Below, in pieces: positions 44,098-52,121 of a DNA stretch of 62,816 nt. The notes below the pieces were generated by a model. The model was not told where the DNA came from and did no database searches. It saw nothing but the letters and a program-made list of their open reading frames with translations. This DNA comes from Pseudomonadota bacterium (GTDB lineage Bacteria; Pseudomonadota; Gammaproteobacteria; Steroidobacterales; Steroidobacteraceae). The position numbers were made by a program, and so were the translations under genes. The stretch is taken from positions 1 to 62,816 of the forward strand of contig JAJZLX010000465.1 of NCBI GenBank assembly GCA_021850555.1. The letters are read 5' to 3'. Each line of letters starts with the position of its first letter. Positions within the stretch are counted from its first letter, which is position 1.

Positions 44098-44892
44098 TCA
44101 TCGCTTGGAGAGCTCGAGCGAGGAAACCAGCGTCTGCAGATAGCTGTTTCCAGGCGCGGTCGATTGCGATCGCAGGCTCAACAAAGAGAGTGTTCCGCTG
44201 CCCAGGTCGAGCGTTCCAGACAGTGAGACGGCCGGACCGCCTGCGCCGCCCGGCAATCCGACGATGGATACGGACTGACGCTGCAAGCCCCCGCCCAGGG
44301 CATTGATGTCGGTCATACCGTAAAGCGGCGATGACCCTCCGTTCCACACGAGCTTTCCCATGACCCAGCCGAACGCGTCACCAGGATAGGGAACGACCGA
44401 GGAGACCAGGAGCGCGGTGCCGTCGGTGGCGAGCCAGCTCCCGACCAGCGGATCGACCGCTCTCACCGCCGGGCCCTTCACGGGCGCGGGAGCCGGGGAC
44501 ATCTCAGATGCTTCCGAGATCCGCTGATATATCAGCTTATCGACATACGTGCCCGCGACGGCGAGGCCGGGGAAGTCGATGGACGCGACCAGGGCATGGG
44601 AGAGGACGAGCTGCTCGACACCGTTGTGGATGCCGAGTTGCCCGCTGAGGCCCGAAACCCAATGCCAGCTGTTATCGGGCGGCCCCTGCTCGACCGAATG
44701 CCAGTCGATGGCAAGCGCCGCGGCCTGGCCGGCGCCCGACGTCGGGTCCGCGGTCGTCTGATAGCCGACGACCTCATACGTGCCCACCGATCCCGTGGAT
44801 GACTTGTAGGTGCCGGTGATCAGATTGGGGCTCTCGAGCCTCAACGACATGGTGGACCCGTACGAGTTCTTCCACACGCCTGCGAGCGACAT
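44098..44892 (-). CDS. Avidin-like protein with a second C-terminal domain
   Basis: Residues 1-125 read as an avidin/streptavidin barrel. LAGVWKNSYGSTMSL matches ITGTWYNQLGSTF, and ITGTYKSSTG matches LTGTYESAVG. Asn9, Ser13, Tyr29, Ser31 and Trp64 stand where streptavidin has biotin contacts Asn23, Ser27, Tyr43, Ser45 and Trp79. Equivalents of Trp108, Trp120 and Asp128 are not evident, so biotin binding is uncertain. After a Pro/Ala linker, residues 146-264 begin LVGSWLATDGTALLV and may be a second degenerate barrel. There is no signal peptide. A good ribosome site (GGGGAG) precedes ATG 44892. It follows the aspartic peptidase gene by 50 bases. Confidence 0.75.
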   Translation of the reverse strand: MSLAGVWKNSYGSTMSLRLESPNLITGTYKSSTGSVGTYEVVGYQTTADPTSGAGQAAALAIDWHSVEQGPPDNSWHWVSGLSGQLGIHNGVEQLVLSHALVASIDFPGLAVAGTYVDKLIYQRISEASEMSPAPAPVKGPAVRAVDPLVGSWLATDGTALLVSSVVPYPGDAFGWVMGKLVWNGGSSPLYGMTDINALGGGLQRQSVSIVGLPGGAGGPAVSLSGTLDLGSGTLSLLSLRSQSTAPGNSYLQTLVSSLELSKR

Positions 44893-44942
44893 ATCGGTCT
44901 CCCCGATGCCTGTTGGTCAATGCACGGCAGGTGCGCCGGCTT

Positions 44943-46070
44943 TCAGGTAAATCTGACCGGCTGCACGGACGCCGGCAGCCGCAGATTGCCGGAGGGCTTG
45001 GTGATGATCTTGCGCCCCCCGGGCTTGTTGAACGCATACATGCCGTCGGGCGCGAGCGAAATCACCCCCGAGGGGTTGATTACCGCCCGATAGGCGAAGA
45101 TCGTGTAGCAGTATTCCATCAGCACGGAGCCCACGAGCACCAGGTTGGTCAGGCCGAGCGGCATGAACTGCGGAATGACCTTGCCCTGGTCCGGGCCCGC
45201 CTCGATCCCGACCCTGTAAAGATCGGATGTCACCGTGATCTCCCCGCCATTGATGCCCAGGGTCACGGGCGGATTGCCCAGCCTGGCCAGGAGGAAGAGA
45301 GTCGTATTCATGAGGTTGTCGTCGCCCTTGAACTGCGAGGAGCCGGAGTCCAGCGCGAATTGCAGATTACCGCCGAGCGGTTGGAAACCCACTTTGTAGG
45401 TCTGAAGCGGCGTGGTCCAGATGTACTCTACTCCCTTGAACTGCGTGTACGGAGTCCACGGCATGAATATGCCCTCGGCCGGGATGAATTTTCCCGGGTC
45501 GAGCCCTCCTAGCTGGCACGTGCCGGTGCGCGAGGCCGGATCCCAGTCGAAGGACACATAGGGCATCGCGGGGGAGATCGTCCCGTTGTTCATCAGGTCC
45601 TGAACGATGAAGCTGTTGCCTTGCTGCACATATGCGCTGCCGGAGGGAACCCCGATACCTCCGTCCCAGTCGATCTGCTCGAATTGCGCTCCGGAGTATT
45701 CCGCGGACAGATAGAGGCTGACCGGCAGCGACGCGCCGCCCGGCACGGCCAGAAAGTCCCTGGCGGTCTCGACGATCATGGTGCCCCATGGACCGAAGCT
45801 GTATGGAATGCGGTTGCGGTCCACCCAGGCGAAGCTCGATGACCTCTCCCAGACGAAACGTCCTCCGCCGTAGTGCTGGCAGCTGGTGGGGGCGCAGAGC
45901 GAGGAAGTGGACCACAGGATGTTTGTTCCGGTATCGATCGCGAATTTGAGGGATTGCGGAGGAGTGCCGAGCGAGGTGGCGGTGAGCCAGGGACTCGCGC
46001 CGTTGTTTTGGAACGGCCCCTTTTTCATGGGGAAGAGCACCGACTGCAGGGCGGCGACAGGGTTCGGCAT
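44943..46070 (-). CDS. Pepsin-like aspartic peptidase (family A1)
   Basis: The 375-residue protein has the bilobal pepsin pattern, which is rare in bacteria (known examples are the shewasins). Lobe 1 has GTPPQSLKFAIDTGTNILW with catalytic Asp46. Tyr90 in PYSFG lies 44 residues later, like pepsin flap Tyr75. Lobe 2 has LQFALDSGSSQFKG with Asp241, and ends VLVGSVLMEYCYTIF, like pepsin's WILGDVFIRQYFTVF, then GVISLAP. Both catalytic Asp-x-Gly motifs are intact. It lacks a signal peptide and an obvious propeptide, so it may act in the cytoplasm. ATG 46070 has AAGGAG 7 bases upstream. It is probably co-transcribed with the avidin-like gene. Confidence 0.85.
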   Translation of the reverse strand: MPNPVAALQSVLFPMKKGPFQNNGASPWLTATSLGTPPQSLKFAIDTGTNILWSTSSLCAPTSCQHYGGGRFVWERSSSFAWVDRNRIPYSFGPWGTMIVETARDFLAVPGGASLPVSLYLSAEYSGAQFEQIDWDGGIGVPSGSAYVQQGNSFIVQDLMNNGTISPAMPYVSFDWDPASRTGTCQLGGLDPGKFIPAEGIFMPWTPYTQFKGVEYIWTTPLQTYKVGFQPLGGNLQFALDSGSSQFKGDDNLMNTTLFLLARLGNPPVTLGINGGEITVTSDLYRVGIEAGPDQGKVIPQFMPLGLTNLVLVGSVLMEYCYTIFAYRAVINPSGVISLAPDGMYAFNKPGGRKIITKPSGNLRLPASVQPVRFT

Positions 46071-46292
46071 GGTCGTGCTCCTTGGCGGCTGCAGGAGCCT
46101 GAGCTCCCCAACGGGTCCGCGATGAAGTCTCAGCTGGAGTTTGTGCCGCGGGCGGCGACGACCGCAATCATCCGCAGGGTGGCGGCGCCCCACGGCCGAC
46201 CCGGCGGCTACCCGTTTGGGTGGGCGTGACCGTATCGATGAAAGGGGGGGCTGAGGGAAATCGCCCCGGGCGCGCGCCGTGGGCGGAGTCGG

Positions 46293-47114
46293 TCAAGCTG
46301 CGGGCCCGCCGAGCGCCTCTTCCAATGCAGCCGTCAGCGGCTTCAGAAAGTAAGATTCCCCGGGCATCAGCCGCGGCTCGACGCCATGGCGACGCAACGT
46401 GTCGGCCACGACCGGACCGACGGCCGCGACGAGGGTTTTCCGCAGCGCCGACCTGACGGCCTGCTCGGATGTGATGGCGATCAGCCGCTCGATCTGGGTG
46501 GAGCTGGTAAAGGCAATGGCGTCGATGCCGCCCGCGCCGAGCCGTCCGAGCAGGGCCCGCACCGCCTGGTCTTCGGCGGCATCCGCATAGACATACGGTG
46601 CCACCACGGACACAGCCGCGCCGGCGTCTTCCAGGAAGTCCACCAGTGGACGATTGGGCTCGGTGCCGTAGAGCTGTACCCCGACGCGATGGCCGCGCAG
46701 ATCGTGCGGACGCAGTGTCGCGATGACGCCGTCGGTGGTTGCCCGCTCCGCCGCGATGTCCGTCTTCATCCCGAGCTCGCGCAATACCCTGGCGGGTTTC
46801 GGCCCGCGAGTGATCTTGCGGATGCGAGAGAGCGCCTCGAGAAAACCCGGGCACAGCGCCGGCTCGTGCCGCCTCATGCAGGAGAGGATGCGATGCAGCC
46901 CTTCACCCGTGAGCAGGATCAGGTCATCGAAGCCGTCCGCGGCGAGCCGCCGGCTCCATTGCAGCACGGGTGCCGGGTCGGGCGCATCGTGAATTGCGAC
47001 CATGGGGCAGCGGATGACGCGCGCCCCGCGCCGCTCCAGCAGCCCTGCGAAGATCTCGATTTCCCGGGCCTCGGGAACGGCGATGGTGCGGCCGGCGAGG
47101 GGCTGGGTGTTCAC
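46293..47114 (-). CDS. hemD: Uroporphyrinogen-III synthase (HemD-like)
   Basis: It closes and inverts hydroxymethylbilane to uroporphyrinogen III in tetrapyrrole synthesis. The 273-residue protein has two alternating alpha/beta domains. Typical stretches are LAGRTIAVPEAREIE, DLILLTGEGLHRIL, GVQLYGTEPNRPLVDFLE, DAIAFTSSTQIERLI and VAAVGPVVADTLRRHGV. It is not next to hemC or hemX, so it may be a second copy or serve a special tetrapyrrole route. HemD sequences diverge strongly, so the family is clear but its essentiality here is not. Confidence 0.85.
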   Translation of the reverse strand: MNTQPLAGRTIAVPEAREIEIFAGLLERRGARVIRCPMVAIHDAPDPAPVLQWSRRLAADGFDDLILLTGEGLHRILSCMRRHEPALCPGFLEALSRIRKITRGPKPARVLRELGMKTDIAAERATTDGVIATLRPHDLRGHRVGVQLYGTEPNRPLVDFLEDAGAAVSVVAPYVYADAAEDQAVRALLGRLGAGGIDAIAFTSSTQIERLIAITSEQAVRSALRKTLVAAVGPVVADTLRRHGVEPRLMPGESYFLKPLTAALEEALGGPAA

Positions 47115-47183
47115 GGCGACGGATGATACCTGGGGCGGGCGCGCTCAGGCTGGCGCCTGTTGCGCTCCTCGGGCTCCAGGAGG

Positions 47184-48281
47184 TCAGGCCTGGGTCGCAA
47201 CTCTCTGCCCGTCCGCGCCCTCTTCGGGCTGGGTCATTTGCATCTGCACGCGCGTGACAGGCAATGCCAGCTGGCCGCCGTGTCGTCTGATGATGCGCGA
47301 GGCGTTGAGCAGGACGTCCTCCTGTATGGCGAGCGACTCGCCCCACTGAACCGTTGCGGCGAAGCAGTAGATCAGGATGTCGAGGGAGTGGGTGCCGTAG
47401 TTGGTGAAATACACCATCTGGCTCTGGTTATGATCGATCCCGGAATGATTGCCGATGTAGGCGCGCAGCTCCGCCAGGATCGCAGGCAGTCGCTCCACGT
47501 CCGAATAGCGGACCGGCAGAGTCTGCTCGATGCGCCTGGCCTGCATCCGGGGAGGCGTCTCAACCACGCTGGTGTTAAACACATGATTCGGAACGTAATA
47601 CGGGTACGTGTCGAATCCCCGCAGCCTCGTGGACCACCAGCCGATGTGCTCCACCGTTCCGGAGATGTTCAACGAGGGCAGAACGATCCATTCGCCGATC
47701 TTGAAGGGCTGATTCAGGTAAATGACCACCGCCCCGAACAGATTGGACACGAGGCCCTGAGCGGCGAAGCCGATCGCGATGCCCGCGACACCGCCGACGG
47801 TCAGCAGACTGTCGATCGGAAAATGCAGCGTGCGCAGAATCATCAACCCGATGATTGCCAGCAGCCCCAGGCGGGCAACCTTGCCTGCCAGATCGTAAAT
47901 CATCGGATCCAGACCATGACCGTGCGGATGACGGATGAGCGGATAGATTTCGATCAGGTTCCAGCCCGCCCAGGCGAGCACCACGAGAATTCCGACGTGC
48001 AGCGAGGGATCGAGGACTTGGGAAAGCACCGAGGCGTGGATCTGCCCGTTGATCAGCCCGCCGATCAGATAGGCGGCGCAGAGCATGATCAACGCAAGCA
48101 AGGGGGAGTGCGCGGAGCGGTAAAGCGCCTTGCGAAGAGGTCCTGCCCGTCCGGTCGATCGGTGGATGAGCCTCAGCCCGATGAGCCGGATCAACACGAC
48201 CAGCAAGGCTGCAACCAAAGCGATGATGCCGACGTGAGTGAGCAGATCCCGATATGAATCAAGCCATTTCGTATGAAGCAT
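47184..48281 (-). CDS. MscS-family mechanosensitive channel
   Basis: The 365-residue inner-membrane protein has about four or five helices before the MscS core. The pore-lining helix reads LLTVGGVAGIAIGFAAQGLVSNLFG. The beta domain has FKIGEWI and GTVEHIGWWSTRLRGFD, then PNHVFNTSV. The layout is that of YbdG/MscM-type channels, which release solutes on hypo-osmotic shock. It ends 70 bases before the hemD start on the same strand. Confidence 0.92.
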   Translation of the reverse strand: MLHTKWLDSYRDLLTHVGIIALVAALLVVLIRLIGLRLIHRSTGRAGPLRKALYRSAHSPLLALIMLCAAYLIGGLINGQIHASVLSQVLDPSLHVGILVVLAWAGWNLIEIYPLIRHPHGHGLDPMIYDLAGKVARLGLLAIIGLMILRTLHFPIDSLLTVGGVAGIAIGFAAQGLVSNLFGAVVIYLNQPFKIGEWIVLPSLNISGTVEHIGWWSTRLRGFDTYPYYVPNHVFNTSVVETPPRMQARRIEQTLPVRYSDVERLPAILAELRAYIGNHSGIDHNQSQMVYFTNYGTHSLDILIYCFAATVQWGESLAIQEDVLLNASRIIRRHGGQLALPVTRVQMQMTQPEEGADGQRVATQA

Positions 48282-48614
48282 AGTTGAGTCTCGGGCGAAA
48301 AAGGAGTGGTCAAAGGCGAGCGCGCCGCGACGCAGCGCAGTCCATTGTCCGCACCGCGTCGCGGGCGTGCAATGTCAGGGGTCTTGCGCACGACTGCCGC
48401 TCGCGCGCCGGACTGCGGCTCGAGGCCTGCGCCTGCTCGAGCCCAAGCTTGCTGCGGGCCGGAGGAGCGGGGCGGGGCGCAAGCCCGCCGCGGCCTGCGC
48501 GATGATGAAAGGGCCGCAACGGCGGCGCCGCGCTCCGGGTCGCGGATCAGCGACGGCGACTCGTTGGGCGAGTACCGGCTTGGCGTGCCGCAGTGAGATG
48601 AAGGAGTCTGGAGC
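48282..48614. other. Gene-free spacer between the MscS and GMC oxidoreductase genes
   Basis: The 333-base stretch is very GC-rich with only noise-like frames. The MscS promoter on the minus strand should lie near 48282-48350. No terminator with a U-tract, repeat or RNA was recognised. Confidence 0.5.
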
Positions 48615-50267
48615 TCATGGAGGCGCGTGCGCGCCCAGGATCATGTCCACCGCCTTCTCGGCGATCATGATGGTGGGCGCATTCGTGTTGCCACTGATCA
48701 GCGTCGGCATGATGGAGGCGTCGACGACACGAAGGGCGTCGATGCCGCGCACCCTCAGCTGCGGGTCCACCACCGCCTGCGCATCCTCGCCCATCCTGCA
48801 CGTGCCGACCGGATGATACTCGGTCTCGGCGGCGCCGCGGATGAACTCCCCGAGCTCGGCGTCCGATCGTCTGTTGGTTCCGGGGAAGACCTCGGCGCCG
48901 AGATAGCGGCGGAAGGGCGCCTGGGCGTAGATCTCGCGGGCGCGGCGCACACCGGCGATGAGCGGTGTCAGGTCGGCGGCCACGGACAGGTATCTCGGGT
49001 CGATCAGGGGCGGGTCCGCCGGGTCGGCCGAGCGCAGCCGGATCTCGCCCCGGCTGCCGGGGCGCAGATAACAGACGTGCAGCGTCATGCCGGCACCGGG
49101 CATCTTGCGCCGCCCGTGATCGACCACATAGGCAGGGATGAAGTGCAGCTGCACATCGGGTGTCGCGGCATCGGGCCCGGATTGCAGGAAGGCGCCGGCT
49201 TCGGCGATGTTGCTGACGCCCGGCCCGGTCCCGAGCACGGCGAACTGCAGCGCGGCTTTGAGCGCTCCGAGCCCGGTTGCCGAGCGGTCCAGGGTGATCG
49301 GCTCGGAGCAGGCGTGAATGACATTGATGTCGAGGTGATCCTGGAGATTCTTGCCGACGCCCGGCAGGTCGTGACGGACGGCGATGCCCAGGGGCTGAAG
49401 ATCCCGCGCCGGGCCGATTCCCGAGAGCAGCAGCAGCTGCGGCGAGTTGATCGCGCCGGCCGATATGAGGACTTCCCGCTCCGCGCGGATTTGCCTCGAT
49501 GCGCCCTCGTGCGCATACGCGACGCCCGCTGCCCGCTGCCCGTGGAGGAGGATGCGCTGCGCCAGCGCGCCGGTGATCACGGTCAGGTTCGGCCGGTGCA
49601 GCACCGGGCGCAGGTAGGCCGTGGCGGCGCTGCATCTTCGACCGCCTCTCTGCGTCACCTGATACAGCCCGGCGCCCGATTGCTCGCGGCCGTTGAAGTC
49701 GGAATTGCGCCTCAGGCCGGCCGCCACCGCGGCCTCGACAAACACGCGGCTCAAAGGGTTGGTGTAGCGGCGCTCACAGACATTGAGAGGGCCCCCACGG
49801 CCGTGCAGATCGCCAGCGATGGCCTCGTTGTTCTCCGAGCGCCGGAAATAGGTGAGAACCTGCTCGTATCCCCAGCCGGGATTTCCGAGGTCGCGCCAGT
49901 GGTCGTAGTCCTCAGGCTGCCCGCGGATGTAGACCATGGCGTTGATCGAGCTCGAGCCGCCCAATGTCTTGCCCCGCGGCCAGAACATGCGCCGGCCGGC
50001 CATTTGCGTCTGGGGCACGGTCTCATAGAGCCAATTGACGTCCGGCGTGGTGAGCCGCCCGATCCCGGCCGGCATGCGGATCAGGAAGGAATCGTCCCGG
50101 CCGCCCGCCTCGAGCAGCAGCACCCTGACGCCCGGATCGGCGCTGAGCCGGTTGGCGAGCACGCAGCCCGCCGAGCCGGCGCCGACGATGATGTAGTCGA
50201 AAGTCTCGGCCACGGACAGCCCCCTGCGTGACGGCGCGCGTGGAAGATCATAATCCAGTTGAAACAT
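48615..50267 (-). CDS. GMC-family FAD-dependent oxidoreductase (choline dehydrogenase-like)
   Basis: The 550-residue flavoprotein oxidises an alcohol. The FAD motif is YIIVGAGSAGCVLANRL. GMC signature 1 is in WPRGKTLGGSSSINAM, signature 2 is GAINSPQLLLLSGIGP, and the active-site pair is in EYHPVGTCRMG and SGNTNAPTIMIAEKA. ATG 50267 has GGGGAG upstream; GTG 50213 is the shorter alternative. No betaine aldehyde dehydrogenase or transporter gene is adjacent, so choline is not assured as substrate. Confidence 0.92.
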   Translation of the reverse strand: MFQLDYDLPRAPSRRGLSVAETFDYIIVGAGSAGCVLANRLSADPGVRVLLLEAGGRDDSFLIRMPAGIGRLTTPDVNWLYETVPQTQMAGRRMFWPRGKTLGGSSSINAMVYIRGQPEDYDHWRDLGNPGWGYEQVLTYFRRSENNEAIAGDLHGRGGPLNVCERRYTNPLSRVFVEAAVAAGLRRNSDFNGREQSGAGLYQVTQRGGRRCSAATAYLRPVLHRPNLTVITGALAQRILLHGQRAAGVAYAHEGASRQIRAEREVLISAGAINSPQLLLLSGIGPARDLQPLGIAVRHDLPGVGKNLQDHLDINVIHACSEPITLDRSATGLGALKAALQFAVLGTGPGVSNIAEAGAFLQSGPDAATPDVQLHFIPAYVVDHGRRKMPGAGMTLHVCYLRPGSRGEIRLRSADPADPPLIDPRYLSVAADLTPLIAGVRRAREIYAQAPFRRYLGAEVFPGTNRRSDAELGEFIRGAAETEYHPVGTCRMGEDAQAVVDPQLRVRGIDALRVVDASIMPTLISGNTNAPTIMIAEKAVDMILGAHAPP

Positions 50268-50484
50268 ATCCACTCCCCGGCACGCGATCTGTCGTGGATA
50301 ACCGATGGCGAACCGCACGCCGGACCGCGGTCAGCGAATTTGCGTCCCGGCCCGCCCGACGCTGCACGCGCTTCCGGCCGGCGTCGCAAGTCGCAGGCCC
50401 CGGGCGTGGACCTCGCGCCTTGACATCAACGGGCGCGGGGTCGAGCATGTGCGATCATGCGGCCGATATCGCTCGGAGTGTGAT

Positions 50485-50922
50485 GTGAAATGTCCCAGAT
50501 GTAACCTGGATCTCGTGGCCGAGGTTCGGCACAAAATCAGCGTGCAGGCCTGCCCTTCCTGCCGGGGGATGTGGTTAGAGCGCAAGGAGGTCGAGGAGCT
50601 CGAAGACGAGGCCTTCGACTTCGGCGAGCATGCGAAGGGCACGCTCGTGCCCAGCTCGACCCCGTCGAGTCTGAAATGTCCCGAGTGCGCGGCGGCCCTG
50701 AGTCGCTTCCAGTACCGGTTCTACGATCTGGAGATGGAATTCTGCGAGAATCAGCATGGCTATTGGCTCGAGAGCGACGAGGACACGAGGGTGCTCGAGC
50801 TGATGCGACAGGAGGAGAAGGACATGAAAAGGAAACTGACTGTGGAGGACCGCTGGGCCGCGACGCTGCGACGCATGCGCTCGGGCTCGCTCCTCGAGCG
50901 GTTGCGGGAGCGGCTGCATTAA
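50485..50922 (+). CDS. Zinc-ribbon protein (TFIIB-type zinc finger family)
   Basis: The 145-residue protein has two CxxC ribbons. CPRCNLDL with CPSCRGMWLERKEVEEL is the classic zf-TFIIB pattern. CPECAAAL with a later FCENQHGYWLESDED forms the second. A charged helical tail follows. GTG 50485 is preceded by GGAG at six bases; the upstream frame is noise. The function is unknown. It probably binds zinc and perhaps RNA or protein in the cytoplasm. Confidence 0.82.
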   Translation: MKCPRCNLDLVAEVRHKISVQACPSCRGMWLERKEVEELEDEAFDFGEHAKGTLVPSSTPSSLKCPECAAALSRFQYRFYDLEMEFCENQHGYWLESDEDTRVLELMRQEEKDMKRKLTVEDRWAATLRRMRSGSLLERLRERLH

Positions 50923-50936
50923 GCTGCCGCGGGCGG

Positions 50937-51119
50937 CTATTCCGGTCCCCAGCCCTTCTTGTGCTTGCGCTCCCCGCGCGCGGCCTCATGCTTGCGGTCG
51001 CGGTGGGGCTGTGCGGGCTTGCGCTTGCCGAAGCCGCTCGGCGCCACCCCGGCCGCGATCAGCGCGTCGCGCTTGCGCTGCACGTTGGTGCGCTTGAGCT
51101 TGATGACGGATCTGTTCAT
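50937..51119 (-). CDS. Small basic protein of unknown function
   Basis: This 60-residue, strongly basic protein (MNRSVIKLKRTNVQRKRDAL, then GFGKRKPAQPHRDRKHE) has a GGGG-type ribosome site before the ATG. It resembles short nucleic-acid-binding or ribosome-associated peptides, but no family was recognised. It lies convergent to the zinc-ribbon gene with a 14-base gap. It may be a real gene or GC-driven noise. Confidence 0.45.
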   Translation of the reverse strand: MNRSVIKLKRTNVQRKRDALIAAGVAPSGFGKRKPAQPHRDRKHEAARGERKHKKGWGPE

Positions 51120-51123
51120 CCGC

Positions 51124-51270
51124 TCACCCCGGCTGAGTCAGCCGAAAGAGCGTGTCGGCGCCGTCGTGGGTCGAGATCCAGCCGATCGGCCGCGGCGCGA
51201 CGATCGACCCGATCGGGTCATGAGCCAGCCCGTGACCGCAGCGCGGCTCGTAAAAATAGGAATCGGTCAT
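51124..51270 (-). pseudogene. N-terminal remnant of a flavin-reductase-like protein
   Basis: Codons from ATG 51270 read YEPRCGHGLAHDP, then IVAPRPIGWISTHD. This is the beginning of FMN-binding flavin reductase-like proteins (usually HGLPHDPFKALVAPRPIGWIST). After about 37 residues the match stops, and the frame ends 11 residues later. The remaining 150 or so residues of the family are missing. The start overlaps the end of the SRPBCC gene by 4 bases, as if once in its operon. Confidence 0.6.
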
Positions 51271-51713
51271 CTCGTGACGACCACCTGCTCCAGGCGCTCG
51301 AGCACGCGCGGCCAGCCGCCGGACATCGTCTCGTAGGCGGAAGCGTTGCGCGGACCGAAACCGGAATGCTCCATTCTCACGCGGGTTCCTCCGGGCACCG
51401 CGGCGAGCGTCCACTCCACCACGCTGTCGAGCGCCGAGCCGTAACCGAGGCTGCGCGTCGAGCCTCCCTTCCAGGTATACACCAGCCGGTGAGGCGGGTC
51501 GCATACCGTGATTTCGCAGTCAACGACGCCGTTCCAGTTGCCCATGGGCCTCGCCCGGAACCGGAAGGAGGCGCCGAGGCGGGGCTCGAAGTCATTTTCC
51601 ATCAGCCACTCGGCAATCAGCGAGGATTGGGTGAGCGCGCGCCAGATCTTCTCCGGCGGATGGGGCATCGTGCGCTCGATCACGATCGAGCGCGCAGTAT
51701 TCGAATCGCTCAC
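51267..51713 (-). CDS. SRPBCC/AHSA1-domain protein
   Basis: The 148-residue helix-grip protein reads RTMPHPPEKIWRALTQSSLIAEWLM at the N-terminus and GGTRVRMEHSGFG near the C-terminus, typical of the ATPase-activator-like/SRPBCC group. GTG 51713 overlaps the ArsR stop (GTGA), so the two genes are translationally coupled. ArsR-SRPBCC pairs are common, often with small-molecule sensing roles. The ligand is unknown. Confidence 0.88.
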   Translation of the reverse strand: MSDSNTARSIVIERTMPHPPEKIWRALTQSSLIAEWLMENDFEPRLGASFRFRARPMGNWNGVVDCEITVCDPPHRLVYTWKGGSTRSLGYGSALDSVVEWTLAAVPGGTRVRMEHSGFGPRNASAYETMSGGWPRVLERLEQVVVTR

Positions 51714-52033
51714 TTGTCCATCCTCCGTAACAGCGCCTCGAGCCTGTCGAGCCGCTCGCCCCAGAAGGCCGTGTACAGCCCGAGCCAGTCGATGAGCGGC
51801 GAGAGGCCGTGCGGCTCGGCGCGATAGTGAGTCTCGCGTCCCTCGCACCGGGCGCGCACCAGCCCGGCGGATTTGAGCGCGGCCAGATGCTTCGATACGG
51901 CCGGCTGCGAGATCCGGGCATGCCGGGTCAGCATCCACACGGTCTGCTCGCCGTCCCGGCACAGGCGCTCGAAGATCGAGCGGCGCGTCGGATCGGCCAG
52001 GGCCTTGAACACGGTGCTTGGGATGGCGCTCAC
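51710..52033 (-). CDS. ArsR-family transcriptional regulator
   Basis: The 107-residue winged-helix repressor reads AIPSTVFKALADPTRRSIFE, then LTRHARISQPAVSKHLAAL as the recognition HTH and AGLVRARCEGRETHYRAE. It lacks the metal-binding Cys pair of arsenic or zinc sensors, as is usual for the SRPBCC-coupled branch. GTG 52033 gives the family N-terminus; the frame is open to a TTG at 52054. An AT-rich segment (CTATATATCGGGC) just upstream could contain its promoter and operator. Confidence 0.88.
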   Translation of the reverse strand: MSAIPSTVFKALADPTRRSIFERLCRDGEQTVWMLTRHARISQPAVSKHLAALKSAGLVRARCEGRETHYRAEPHGLSPLIDWLGLYTAFWGERLDRLEALLRRMDK

Positions 52034-52121
52034 GCCCGATATATAGCCCGACAATTATGGATGAACAATAACTTTCTGGATATGGGTTTGTCAAGAAGCG
52101 CGACTTGGAGGAATCCGGGAT

